A stretch of 64,000 nucleotides of DNA, taken from assembly GCF_021497965.1 (NCBI RefSeq), contig NZ_CP046525.1:248001-312000 (forward strand), given 5' to 3'. The stretch is from Streptococcus infantis. Lineage in GTDB: Bacteria; Bacillota; Bacilli; Lactobacillales; Streptococcaceae. Positions 45,589-53,104 of this stretch are shown piece after piece (the first letter of the stretch is position 1; each line of letters begins with the position of its first letter). Below the pieces are notes generated by a model that saw only the letters and a program-made list of their open reading frames with translations, was not told where the DNA came from and did not search any database. A program made the translations under genes and the position numbers.

Positions 45589-46596
45589 ATGAACACAGAT
45601 GATACAGTAACAATTTATGACGTTGCCCGAGAAGCAGGAGTTTCAATGGCAACTGTCAGTCGTGTAGTTAATGGCAACAAAAATGTCAAAGAGAACACTC
45701 GTAAGAAAGTTCTAGAGGTTATTGATCGCCTTGACTATCGTCCCAATGCAGTTGCTCGTGGTTTGGCAAGCAAACGTACAACAACCGTTGGTGTTGTCAT
45801 TCCAGATATCACAAACACTTATTTTGCGGCTCTAGCAAAAGGAATTGATGACATTGCAGAGATGTACAAGTACAACATCGTTCTCGCTAATAGCGATGAA
45901 GATGATGAAAAAGAAGTAGCCGTAGTAAACACACTTTTTTCAAAACAAGTTGATGGTGTTATCTTTATGGGCTACCATTTGACAGAGAAGATTCGTTCAG
46001 AGTTTTCACGCTCACGTACTCCTGTCGTTCTTGCGGGAACAGTGGATGTTGAACACCAACTTCCAAGTGTTAACATTGACTATAAGAATGCTACTGCAGA
46101 TGCTGTTCGTCATTTGTTGAAACGTAATAAAAAGATTGCCTTTGTGAGCGGTCCCTTGGTAGATGATATCAATGGTAAAGTTCGCTTGGTTGGATACAAG
46201 GAAGCTTTGAAAGAAGCAGGAGTCAACTACAGTGAAGGTCTTGTATTTGAGTCTAAATATCGCTATGATGATGGCTATGCCTTGGCGGAACGCTTAGTTT
46301 CTTCAAAAGCAACTGCAGCGATTGTGACGGGTGATGAATTGGCAGCTGGTCTCTTGAACGGTTTAGCTGACCATGGAGTTTCAGTACCAGAAGACTTTGA
46401 AATCATTACAAGTGATGATTCTCAAATCGCACGCTATACTCGACCAAATCTGACAACTATCGCACAACCCTTGTATGACCTTGGTGCGATTAGTATGCGT
46501 ATGTTGACGAAGATTATGCATAAAGAAGAGTTGGAGGAACGTGAAGTCATTCTACCTCATGGTTTGACAGAGCGTAAATCAACACGTAAAGACTAA
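45589..46596 (+). CDS. ccpA: Catabolite control protein A
   Basis: LacI-family regulator which, with HPr-Ser46-P, binds cre sites and represses or activates carbon genes. The 335-residue protein has the DNA-binding HTH TIYDVAREAGVSMATVSRVVNG (8-29), the hinge helix RPNAVARGLASKRT and the periplasmic-binding-like core with VIPDITNTYFAALAKGID and TTIAQPLYDLGAISMRML. The order ccpA-ansA-HAD gene is as in pneumococcus. Possible targets in this window are pflA and ccpA itself. Confidence 0.96.
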   Translation: MNTDDTVTIYDVAREAGVSMATVSRVVNGNKNVKENTRKKVLEVIDRLDYRPNAVARGLASKRTTTVGVVIPDITNTYFAALAKGIDDIAEMYKYNIVLANSDEDDEKEVAVVNTLFSKQVDGVIFMGYHLTEKIRSEFSRSRTPVVLAGTVDVEHQLPSVNIDYKNATADAVRHLLKRNKKIAFVSGPLVDDINGKVRLVGYKEALKEAGVNYSEGLVFESKYRYDDGYALAERLVSSKATAAIVTGDELAAGLLNGLADHGVSVPEDFEIITSDDSQIARYTRPNLTTIAQPLYDLGAISMRMLTKIMHKEELEEREVILPHGLTERKSTRKD

Positions 46597-46600
46597 AAAC

Positions 46601-46636
46601 AAATCCCAAGAAATCACTGATTTCATGGGATTTTTC
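46601..46636. terminator. Bidirectional terminator between ccpA and ansA
   Basis: AAATCCCAAGAAATCA pairs with TGATTTCATGGGATTT, followed by T5. The genes converge on it. Confidence 0.88.
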
Positions 46637-47599
46637 TTATCCTTCCATATATGCTCGGAGTTCATCGCCCTTTAGTCCTGCATTAATTGCAATAAGGAGT
46701 TTAAGACGTGCTTTTTGAGCATTTAATTCTTTTACAAAATAAACACCATCTTTTTGAAGGCAAATACCCCCGCCTTCATAGGCATAAACAGGTTCTGCAA
46801 TCCCATTGAAACAACGAGAAACAAGAGCAATAGGAAGACCAGTTTGGCAGAGAGATTTCAGTTTTTGGGCAGTTTCTTTAGGAACATTCCCAGCTCCAAA
46901 AGCCTGGATAATCAGTCCATCTAGCTGATCGACAGGAAGTAGATCGAGAAGCTCCTCAGTCATACCTGCATAAACAGGTACGATAGGAACCAATCCCTGA
47001 ATGTGATCAAGGTCAAAACGAACACGAGGTTCTGCAGTCTTGAAGTAAAGAATTTCATGCTTCATAATGAGTCCAAGTGGACCGTGAGTCGGTGTTTGAA
47101 AGGTACTAACATTTGTAGTATGCGTTTTAGTGACATACTTCGCAGCGTGAATTTCATCATTCATAACGACTAGAACACCCTTATCTGCAGCCTTGTCATC
47201 ACTAGCCACACGTAAGGCGCTAAGATAATTATAGACGCCATCACTTCCTAGTTCATTGGAAGATCTCATAGCCCCTGTCAAAACGATAGGTATATGAGGG
47301 ATCTCCATGGTGTCTAGAAAATAGGCTGTCTCTTCTAGAGTATCTGTCCCATGTGTGATGACAATCCCATCGTATGCAGCTGCCTCTTGTTTTATCTTTT
47401 TGTAAAGAGCTAACATATGCTTGGGTTTGATATGTGGACTTGGTAGATTGAAAAAATCCAATGAATGGACTTCAACGCCTTCGAGTGGATTAGAGATATG
47501 ATTCATAGGGTTGTCAGCACTAGTTCTTACAGCTCCAGCTTCATCTGCCTGCATGGAAATAGTACCACCAGTATGTAAAACAAGGATTTTCTTAGTCAT
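46637..47599 (-). CDS. ansA: L-asparaginase, type I cytoplasmic
   Basis: Hydrolyses L-asparagine to aspartate and ammonia. The 320-residue protein has the two threonine active-site motifs LHTGGTISM and VITHGTDTLEET, TGAMRSSNELGSDG, and the AFGAGNVP region. No signal peptide, so the cytoplasmic form. Divergent from the HAD-MazG gene, with only 65 bp between the two starts; promoters overlap there. Confidence 0.94.
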   Translation of the reverse strand: MTKKILVLHTGGTISMQADEAGAVRTSADNPMNHISNPLEGVEVHSLDFFNLPSPHIKPKHMLALYKKIKQEAAAYDGIVITHGTDTLEETAYFLDTMEIPHIPIVLTGAMRSSNELGSDGVYNYLSALRVASDDKAADKGVLVVMNDEIHAAKYVTKTHTTNVSTFQTPTHGPLGLIMKHEILYFKTAEPRVRFDLDHIQGLVPIVPVYAGMTEELLDLLPVDQLDGLIIQAFGAGNVPKETAQKLKSLCQTGLPIALVSRCFNGIAEPVYAYEGGGICLQKDGVYFVKELNAQKARLKLLIAINAGLKGDELRAYMEG

Positions 47600-47623
47600 G
47601 ATTCACTCACTTTTTCTGAAATG

Positions 47624-47632
47624 TGGTATAAT
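47624..47632 (+). promoter_or_regulatory. Extended -10 promoter of the HAD-MazG gene
   Basis: TGGTATAAT 32 bp before the ATG at 47665 (GAAAGGAATGAGATAGG as binding region). The same segment read in reverse contains TACAAT/TTATAC boxes suitable for ansA, so transcription is probably divergent from one region. Confidence 0.65.
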
Positions 47633-47664
47633 CATTGTATCATAAAAGAAAGGAATGAGATAGG

Positions 47665-49059
47665 ATGGAAGTCAAAGCAGTTTTTTTTGATATCGATGGA
47701 ACGCTTGTAAATGACCGTAAGAGTGTTTTGAAGTCCACTAAAGAAGCTATCAAGATTGTGAAAGAGCAAGGAGTGCTTGTTGGAGTAGCAACAGGGCGAG
47801 GACCTTTTTTTGTTAAGGATTTGATGGACGACTTAAACCTGGATTTTGCAGTGACCTACAATGGCCAATATATCTTTAACAAAGACCGTGTTCTTTTTGC
47901 TAGCCCTATTGATAAGAGAAGTCTCAGACAAATCATCTCTTATGCTAAGGAAAATCGAAAAGAGATTGCCATGGGAACGAGACAAGATGTTGTCGGTTCT
48001 CGAATAATGTCCTTTGGGCTCAGTCCTCTGTCACAGTTAGTTAGTCGTTTTGTACCAAAATTCTTGACTCGTACTGTTAGTCATTCCTTTAATCGTATGA
48101 TCAGCAAGGCCCTTCCACAGAAGGAAGAGGATTTGCTGGACCTGATCAACCAACCGGTCTACCAGGTGCTCATGTTGATGACTCCTGAGGAGACAGATCA
48201 TGCTGCGGAACAATTAAACCATCTCAAGTTTACCAGAAGTAATCCTTTTGCGGCGGATATTATCAATCAAGGAAATTCCAAGTTGGAAGGGATTCGCCGT
48301 GTCGGAAAAGAGTATGGCTTTGATCTCAATCAAGTCATGGCCTTTGGTGACTCAGATAATGACTTAGAAATGTTGGCTGGAGTTGGGATGTCTGTTGCCA
48401 TGGGAAATGGTAGCAGTAGTGTGAAAGAAGTTGCCAAGCATATCACTGCCAGCAACCAAGATGACGGCATTCATAAGGCTTTAGAATATTTTGGAGTCTT
48501 GGCTTCTGAAAAAGTCTTTGTTAGTCGCGACTATCATTTCAATAAAGTCAAAACCTTCCATCACATGATGGATGAGCGAACTCAAGAAGAACCTATCGCT
48601 TGGGATTTAGAAGGTGCAACTCACCGTGCTGGCTTTAAGATTGAAGAGTTAGTTGAGTTTGTCCGCGCTGCAAGCAATTCTGAAGAGGAATTCCAACAAG
48701 CCGTACAAGATTTGCATCAGGCACTCGATAAAGCAGCTGAAAAAGTAAGTAAATCAACACCAGCTGAGAAAAGCCTCGTTGGTCAGGTTGATGCTTTGAT
48801 TGATACACTTTACTTTACCTATGGAAGTTTTGTTCTGATGGGGGTAGACCCAGAGCGAATCTTTGAAATTGTCCATCAAGCGAATATGGGTAAAATCTTC
48901 CCAGATGGTAAAGCTCATTTTGATCCAGTAACCCACAAAATCTTGAAACCAGATAACTGGAAAGAAAAATATGCTCCAGAACCTGCGATCAAAAAGGAGA
49001 TAGAGCGCCAAATTAAGGCTTATGAACGCCATAAGGAAAGAGAAAATAGAATGAGTTAG
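47665..49059 (+). CDS. HAD-IIB (Cof) hydrolase fused to a MazG-like NTP-pyrophosphohydrolase domain
   Basis: A 464-residue two-domain protein. The N-terminal Cof-type HAD phosphatase (1-270) has the nucleophile pair D9 and D11 (FFDIDGTLV), VATGRG, and the metal motif FGDSDNDLEML. The C-terminal all-alpha domain (about 285-464) has an EExxE motif (GFKIEELVEFVRAA), the DALIDTLYFTYG acidic helix and an ANMGKIFPDGKAHFD tail, which resembles MazG/HisE-type nucleotide pyrophosphohydrolases. Together they suggest removal of unwanted nucleotides or phosphate esters, but no substrate is known. The fusion is conserved in pneumococcus. Confidence 0.85.
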   Translation: MEVKAVFFDIDGTLVNDRKSVLKSTKEAIKIVKEQGVLVGVATGRGPFFVKDLMDDLNLDFAVTYNGQYIFNKDRVLFASPIDKRSLRQIISYAKENRKEIAMGTRQDVVGSRIMSFGLSPLSQLVSRFVPKFLTRTVSHSFNRMISKALPQKEEDLLDLINQPVYQVLMLMTPEETDHAAEQLNHLKFTRSNPFAADIINQGNSKLEGIRRVGKEYGFDLNQVMAFGDSDNDLEMLAGVGMSVAMGNGSSSVKEVAKHITASNQDDGIHKALEYFGVLASEKVFVSRDYHFNKVKTFHHMMDERTQEEPIAWDLEGATHRAGFKIEELVEFVRAASNSEEEFQQAVQDLHQALDKAAEKVSKSTPAEKSLVGQVDALIDTLYFTYGSFVLMGVDPERIFEIVHQANMGKIFPDGKAHFDPVTHKILKPDNWKEKYAPEPAIKKEIERQIKAYERHKERENRMS

Positions 49060-49079
49060 AAGCTTCAAGATGAAAAATT

Positions 49080-49115
49080 AAAATACCTATTGGATTTATT
49101 CAATAGGTATTTTTG
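49080..49115 (+). terminator. Terminator of the HAD-MazG gene
   Basis: AAAATACCTATTG pairs with CAATAGGTATTTT around GATTTATT. It also carries A residues upstream for the opposite direction, where the asp23 gene ends nearby at 49135. Confidence 0.88.
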
Positions 49116-49134
49116 TTCATATTAGATTTTGCAG

Positions 49135-49728
49135 CTAGTTTACACGACTTTTTTCTTTAGATGTTACATCTTTTACAGCTTCGACACCTTCACTTGCTTT
49201 TTCTTTAGCAGTTGATACACCATTACTGAAACCAGATTTAACTTTTCCAAATTGTTCGGATGCAAATTCACCTGTTGACTCTGCTACGTCAGTTACTCTA
49301 TCTTGAAGACTCACTGAATCTGCTTCAAATTGTTCTTTTGTTTTGATATCAACAACGTTCACATTTACTTCAACAACTTCAAGATTTGTCATTTGTGAAA
49401 CCTCAGAAGTGACAACTTTTTTAATTTTGTTGTATAGTTCAGGAACGTTAATTTTGTATTCTACAACAACATTCAAATCGACAGCAACTTGTGTCTTACC
49501 AACTTCAACATTAACTCCACGAGTAACATTATCTGTGTTAATAATTTTTTCAGTTAAATTAGAGAAAAATCCTCCATCAACGTCCAAAAGACCAGGTACT
49601 TTTTCTAGTGCTAGACCAATAATTTTTTGGATAACCTTATTTTCATAAGTAAGGCTTCCTTTTACTTCATGAGTAGTAGCAGTAGATTCATTTTTTTCTG
49701 TAGAAACGTTTTTTTCCAAGTTTGACAT
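49135..49728 (-). CDS. Asp23/Gls24 family envelope stress response protein
   Basis: Alkaline shock/Gls24 protein of 197 residues, abundant under envelope stress in related Gram-positives and held at the membrane by AmaP. The core (about 22-125) contains VKGSLTYENKVIQKIIGLALEKVPGLLDVDGG and the beta-rich repeat VNVEVGKTQVAVDLNVVVEYKINVPELYNKIKKVV. The last 60 residues are repetitive and charged (FSNGVSTAKEKASEGVEAVKD). The ATG at 49728 has AAGGAG six bases upstream; the TTG two codons before is not needed. Last gene of the amaP operon. Confidence 0.92.
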   Translation of the reverse strand: MSNLEKNVSTEKNESTATTHEVKGSLTYENKVIQKIIGLALEKVPGLLDVDGGFFSNLTEKIINTDNVTRGVNVEVGKTQVAVDLNVVVEYKINVPELYNKIKKVVTSEVSQMTNLEVVEVNVNVVDIKTKEQFEADSVSLQDRVTDVAESTGEFASEQFGKVKSGFSNGVSTAKEKASEGVEAVKDVTSKEKSRVN

Positions 49729-49741
49729 ATGCAACTCCTTA

Positions 49742-49912
49742 TTATTTATTTATATAGTTTTTTTGGATATATAATCCAATTACAATTCCTAAAGCTCCGA
49801 AAATCAAAACAAATAGTGTTTTGAAGAAACCAAAGGAAATAATTAAACAAGCTAGAATAATACCTATTAAGCCTGATAAAATTGGATACTGATACTTTTT
49901 AAGTAATTCCAT
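49742..49912 (-). CDS. DUF2273 family small membrane protein
   Basis: A 56-residue protein, MELLKKYQYP to QKNYINK, with two hydrophobic segments (10-27, 31-48) joined by a short FFKT turn. It matches the DUF2273 family found between AmaP and Asp23 in Firmicutes, although I judge only by pattern and context. GGAAG lies eight bases upstream of the ATG. It begins 12 bp after the amaP stop and ends 14 bp before the asp23 start. Function unknown, possibly helping AmaP hold Asp23 at the membrane. Confidence 0.85.
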   Translation of the reverse strand: MELLKKYQYPILSGLIGIILACLIISFGFFKTLFVLIFGALGIVIGLYIQKNYINK

Positions 49913-49924
49913 CTTTTCACTTCC

Positions 49925-50488
49925 TTAATCTACACGACTTGTAGTTTTCTTGTGTTGAGTTGGAGGTTGATAGTTTTTAACCAAAACTTCAAGTTTTACC
50001 TCACGTTCAAGACCAAAAAACTGCCTTAATCCTTGAGTTATTTCATTTTGAATTGACTGGCACTTAGTAGAGATGTTGTCTGAAGTAATTATTCTACCTT
50101 CCACGTAAACAAAACATTTATTTCTTCTGATATTTACACGGATAGTTGGATTTTTAATCAACTCATATTCATCAACAACACATCTAACGAACCCTTCAAT
50201 AGCTGAATTTTTTAGTTTAAGCTTATCATCTTTAGTACCTAATTGAATATCCAGATATTGCTTAGGATAAAATAGTATAACTAGGATTGATGATAAAACT
50301 AATACTGATAGGATTAATGTCCCCCAAAAAATGTATTTTGAAATGAATGCAGCAAAACTCCATTCTCTCCAACTAAACAATTGAATGCCTAAGTCACTTG
50401 CTTGTTGGTAATCAATCAAGATGGGGAGGAAGACTGTCAAGATAAGAATACAGAAAATAAGTAAAAGTATTTTCTTTGTTTTTGACAT
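49925..50488 (-). CDS. amaP: Alkaline shock response membrane anchor protein AmaP
   Basis: A 187-residue membrane protein that anchors Asp23 in staphylococci. It has two membrane helices (about 6-26 and 50-73; LLLIFCILILTVFLPILI, YIFWGTLILSVLVLSSILVILFY) and a cytosolic alpha-beta domain (90-175) with the VRVNIRRNKCFVYVEG strands. The ATG at 50488 has AAAGGA six bases upstream; the TTG two codons earlier is not used. First gene of the amaP-DUF2273-asp23 operon, with a long structured leader. Confidence 0.88.
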   Translation of the reverse strand: MSKTKKILLLIFCILILTVFLPILIDYQQASDLGIQLFSWREWSFAAFISKYIFWGTLILSVLVLSSILVILFYPKQYLDIQLGTKDDKLKLKNSAIEGFVRCVVDEYELIKNPTIRVNIRRNKCFVYVEGRIITSDNISTKCQSIQNEITQGLRQFFGLEREVKLEVLVKNYQPPTQHKKTTSRVD

Positions 50489-50511
50489 ATACAATCCTTT
50501 CGAATTAAGCT

Positions 50512-50648
50512 GATAGATTATTGTAATAGTTTAGGCAGGTGTATAACAATCTATCATCTTCAAGATAGAAGAATACGGAATTAGTGACTTTGAAAAGTGC
50601 TACTATGATAGATGAGGTTAGCTAATTTAGTTAACGAAGGGCTCATCT
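50512..50648. other. Highly structured leader upstream of amaP with mutually exclusive helices
   Basis: Three perfect or near-perfect inverted repeats share arms: 50512-50524 with 50543-50555 (13 positions, one mismatch); 50549-50557 with 50605-50613 (9 bp); and 50610-50623 with 50629-50648 (14 bp with a six-base bulge at 50636-50641). The first two cannot form together, and the second and third overlap by four bases. On the minus-strand transcript the last helix lies just before the amaP ribosome binding site. Confidence 0.55.
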
Positions 50649-50726
50649 CCCCGAGGGATTGTTAATAGAGAACTAGGAAAATGGAGTAAGTAGTTTCAAA
50701 ACAAAATGTATGATACCCTTAGACGT

Positions 50727-50801
50727 AAAAATGCCAAGTTGTCTATAACAAGTGGCAAAAAAATGGGTCTCCTTTTCTAAACTGCGAATACATTCTCAGT
50801 T
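50727..50801 (-). ncRNA. Candidate 75-nt small RNA or attenuated leader upstream of amaP
   Basis: Downstream of the consensus minus-strand promoter at 50808-50836 the predicted RNA starts at about 50801 with a hairpin (AACTG...CAGTT), has an open stretch with AAAAGGAGA, and ends in a terminator-like hairpin (50732-50757) followed by five T. It is either a small RNA or a leader transcript that is partly terminated. No annotated RNA family is recognised. Confidence 0.45.
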
Positions 50802-50807
50802 GTTTTT

Positions 50808-50836
50808 AGTATAGCATTTTTTGAAAGCGCCGTCAA
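50808..50836 (-). promoter_or_regulatory. Strong promoter of the amaP leader
   Basis: On the minus strand TTGACG, a 17-bp spacer and TATACT. This leaves a 5' leader of about 310 nt before amaP. Confidence 0.75.
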
Positions 50837-50926
50837 TTTTGAACATCCTCTCCTTTACTTTACAGATTAGTTTAGGATTTTTTGACGAATATAGTCCTCG
50901 CTGTATAAAAGGCTATCACTAATAAA

Positions 50927-50957
50927 AAGCGAGGCCGGGATTTTCCCGACCTCTTTT
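50927..50957. terminator. Terminator of the usp gene
   Basis: GAGGCCGGG pairs with CCCGACCTC around ATTTT, with T4 on the plus side and A-rich sequence (AATAAAAAGC) on the other, which gives T residues in the minus reading. Confidence 0.85.
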
Positions 50958-50964
50958 GTTCTCA

Positions 50965-51417
50965 TTATAAAGTTTTATCCTTGTCTCGAACAACGAGAAG
51001 GTCAACACTTGTATGGCGTAGGATATATTCTGATGAAGATCCGACAAGCAAACGTTCGAAGGCGTTAAGCCCAGTTGCTCCAACCAAAATCAAATCAACA
51101 TGTTCTTGTTCAGGGATTGTTTTGGCTAAAAGAGTTTTAGGATTTCCCATTTCGATGACAACTTTTATGTCTGTAAGGCCAGCGTCTCTAGCACGCTTTT
51201 CATATTCTGCCATCAAGTCTTGGGCTTCCACTTGTAACTCTTCATAAACTTCAGCATCAAATGTTGAAATGCTTTGAAGAGCACGAGTGTCAATGACATG
51301 GGCAATGGTTAATTTAGCTTGGTTACGCACAGCTGACTGAACTCCCTTAACAAAAGCCAAATCAGCTTCTTTAGAGCCGTCGACTGCTACCATGATGTTT
51401 TCGTAACGTTGTGTCAT
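50965..51417 (-). CDS. Universal stress protein (UspA family)
   Basis: A 150-residue UspA-type protein from the ATG at 51417, which has AGGAGG nine bases upstream (an open frame upstream is not needed). Motifs: NIMVAVDGSKEADLAF at the start and the nucleotide-binding GATGLNAFERLLVGSSSEYILRHTSVDLLVV at the end, so an ATP-binding type is likely. Its role in streptococci is stress survival in general terms; the exact function is not known. It is transcribed alone, away from the phosphoesterase gene. Confidence 0.92.
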   Translation of the reverse strand: MTQRYENIMVAVDGSKEADLAFVKGVQSAVRNQAKLTIAHVIDTRALQSISTFDAEVYEELQVEAQDLMAEYEKRARDAGLTDIKVVIEMGNPKTLLAKTIPEQEHVDLILVGATGLNAFERLLVGSSSEYILRHTSVDLLVVRDKDKTL

Positions 51418-51505
51418 AGCAAAAACCTCCTCATTTCTTATCACCCTCATTGTAATCCTTTTCACTAAAAAAGTAAAGTAAAAAATGATAGGAAGGAAAA
51501 CGCTT

Positions 51506-51533
51506 TTGACTTTGCTTTTAAGAGTGCTATAAT
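51506..51533 (+). promoter_or_regulatory. Promoter of the phosphoesterase gene
   Basis: TTGACT, a 16-bp spacer and TATAAT with the TGC extension, 28 bp before the ATG at 51562. Confidence 0.75.
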
Positions 51534-51561
51534 TAAATGTGAGAAAACAAGAGGGATTGAT

Positions 51562-52401
51562 ATGACAAAAATTGCGGTACTTTCAGATATTCATGGCAAC
51601 ACAGGAGCATTGGAAGCAGTTCTCACAGATGCGGAAAAGGCAGGAGTTGAGGAATATTGGCTTTTGGGAGATATTCTTATGCCAGGAACGGGACGAAAAA
51701 GTATACTCAGACGATTGGAGGAATTGCCGATTACGGTTCGGGTTCTGGGGAATTGGGAAGAAAGTTTATGGCGGGCTGCTCACCGAAAATTGGATACAAG
51801 TAGGCCCAGTCATCGCTACCTCTTACGGCAATGTCAGTATATCATGGAAGAAATTAGTCTAGATGAGATTGAAGAACTTCAGGATTTTCCTATGCACACC
51901 CATCGCCAGTTTGGAAATCTAAAGGTGGGGATTAGTCATCATTTACCGGATAAAAATTGGGGAAGAGAACTGATTCATCTTGGAAAGCAGGAAGATTTTG
52001 ATCGTTTGGTGACTAATCCTGACTCCGATATTGCCATCTATGGTCATATCCACCAACAATTTTTACGTTATGGAAGTGGTGGACAACTCATTTTGAATCC
52101 AGGTTCGATTGGGCAGCCTTTCTTTTTATCAGCAAGTCTGCGTGAGGATTTACGAGCCCAATATATGATTTTGGAATTTGATGATAAAGGATTGAAGGAT
52201 GTAGATTTTCGTCGCGTTGATTATGATGTCGAAGCAGAGTTGCAGTTGGCTCGAGAGTTGCAATTGCCCTACTATCAGGTCTATTATGAAAGTTTAGTCA
52301 ATGGAATCCATCATACCCACAATCAGGACTTGTTGCATGAAATCGCTCAAAATCAAGGGCATGATGCAGAATTGGATGACTGGCTCAGTCGTAACTCTTG
52401 A
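51562..52401 (+). CDS. Calcineurin-like metallophosphoesterase
   Basis: A 279-residue phosphoesterase, longer than the 173-residue one at 31261. Metal motifs: VLSDIHGN (D9, H11), WLLGDILMPG, VLGNWEESLW (Asn of the GNHE-type position), GISHH, YGHIHQQ and LNPGSIGQP. C-terminal about 80 residues are extra (VDYDVEAELQLARELQLPYYQVY onward). Substrate unknown; cyclic nucleotide phosphodiesterases and DNA/RNA phosphatases belong to the same fold. Its stop codon overlaps the promoter of the next gene. Confidence 0.88.
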   Translation: MTKIAVLSDIHGNTGALEAVLTDAEKAGVEEYWLLGDILMPGTGRKSILRRLEELPITVRVLGNWEESLWRAAHRKLDTSRPSHRYLLRQCQYIMEEISLDEIEELQDFPMHTHRQFGNLKVGISHHLPDKNWGRELIHLGKQEDFDRLVTNPDSDIAIYGHIHQQFLRYGSGGQLILNPGSIGQPFFLSASLREDLRAQYMILEFDDKGLKDVDFRRVDYDVEAELQLARELQLPYYQVYYESLVNGIHHTHNQDLLHEIAQNQGHDAELDDWLSRNS

Positions 52402-52425
52402 CATTACAACTAGAGGAGCTATAAT
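52398..52425 (+). promoter_or_regulatory. Consensus promoter of the Rrf2 gene, overlapping the upstream stop codon
   Basis: TTGACA, a 16-bp spacer and TATAAT, both perfect. The TGA stop of the phosphoesterase is inside the -35 box. Confidence 0.85.
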
Positions 52426-52470
52426 AATATAAGAGAAGAATGAGCTTAGTTAACGAGAAAGGAGAACTGC

Positions 52471-52908
52471 ATGCAAATTTCAAGTCGCTTTACCATTGCA
52501 ACCCATATGCTAGTTATCATTGCCCTTGAAGGCAAGGAAAATAAAGTTACTAGTGATTTTCTAGCTAGCAGTGTGGGGGTTAATCCTGTTATTATTCGTA
52601 AAACCTTGTCTCAACTGAAAAAAGCAGAATTGATTTCTGTTGCGCGTGGAACTGGAGGAGCAGAAATTATCAAAAATCTTGAAGATATTAGTCTCTTGGA
52701 TATCTATCAAGCAGTTGAATGTCTCGGGAAGACGGGTCAACTCTTTAGCTTTCATGATAATCCGAATCCAAATTGTCCAGTTGGAGCCAATATTCATGTG
52801 GTTTTAGATGAGAAATTGCTAAAAATCCAGCAAGCTATGGAAAAAGAATTGAGCCTAACTAGTCTCGCTCAACTTGTAACTGATACAGAAGCGAGAATTA
52901 AAAAATAA
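52471..52908 (+). CDS. Rrf2 family transcriptional regulator
   Basis: A 145-residue Rrf2 protein with an N-terminal winged helix (MQISSRFTIATHMLVIIAL, FLASSVGVNPVIIRKTLSQLKKAELI, ARGTGGAEIIKN). Rrf2 regulators often sense through a cysteine-bound iron-sulfur cluster; here only two cysteines are seen (VECLG and NPNCPVG), so the three-cysteine IscR/NsrR cluster site is absent and it resembles the YwnA/redox-type members. The target is unknown; autoregulation is likely, since its own perfect promoter overlaps the preceding gene end. AGAAAGGAGAACTGC precedes the ATG. Confidence 0.9.
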   Translation: MQISSRFTIATHMLVIIALEGKENKVTSDFLASSVGVNPVIIRKTLSQLKKAELISVARGTGGAEIIKNLEDISLLDIYQAVECLGKTGQLFSFHDNPNPNCPVGANIHVVLDEKLLKIQQAMEKELSLTSLAQLVTDTEARIKK

Positions 52909-52922
52909 ATTTTAAACTAAAG

Positions 52923-52972
52923 AACACCTGAATTGCTGTACTGAAAAGCCTAGTTGTTTAGGTGTTTTTTCG
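52923..52972 (+). terminator. Terminator of the Rrf2 gene
   Basis: AACACCT and AGGTGTTTTTT pair across a long loop (about 30 nt, with a smaller inner helix possible). T6 follows. Confidence 0.65.
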
Positions 52973-53059
52973 TTGTTAAATAGGCGAGGTGTTAGCTGAA
53001 GTAGCTTAAAAATTTAGCAAAGAATATGGTCTGAATATCAGGAGAAAAACCAAAAATCG

Positions 53060-53068
53060 TGTTATAAT
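53060..53068 (+). promoter_or_regulatory. Extended -10 promoter of recJ
   Basis: TGTTATAAT 36 bp before the likely TTG start. Confidence 0.7.
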
Positions 53069-53104
53069 AAATGAATAGAATCGTAAGAAAGAGTGGATAT
53101 TTAT

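Noticed and set aside
50882-50909. Plus-strand promoter-like TTGACG-16-TATAAA and a ComX-box-like GACGAATA at 50884
   Set aside because: Downstream there is only the usp terminator and antisense sequence; the ComX box (TACGAATA) is not matched at its first base, and no late competence gene follows.
50896-50934. CCTCGCT/AGCGAGG repeat competing with the usp terminator stem
   Set aside because: The left arm lies within the supposed promoter spacer and would not be transcribed, so an antiterminator role on the plus strand is unlikely.
53093-53104. GTG start for recJ adding four residues
   Set aside because: The TTG at 53105 matches the known N-terminus of the pneumococcal protein; the difference is small and not decisive.
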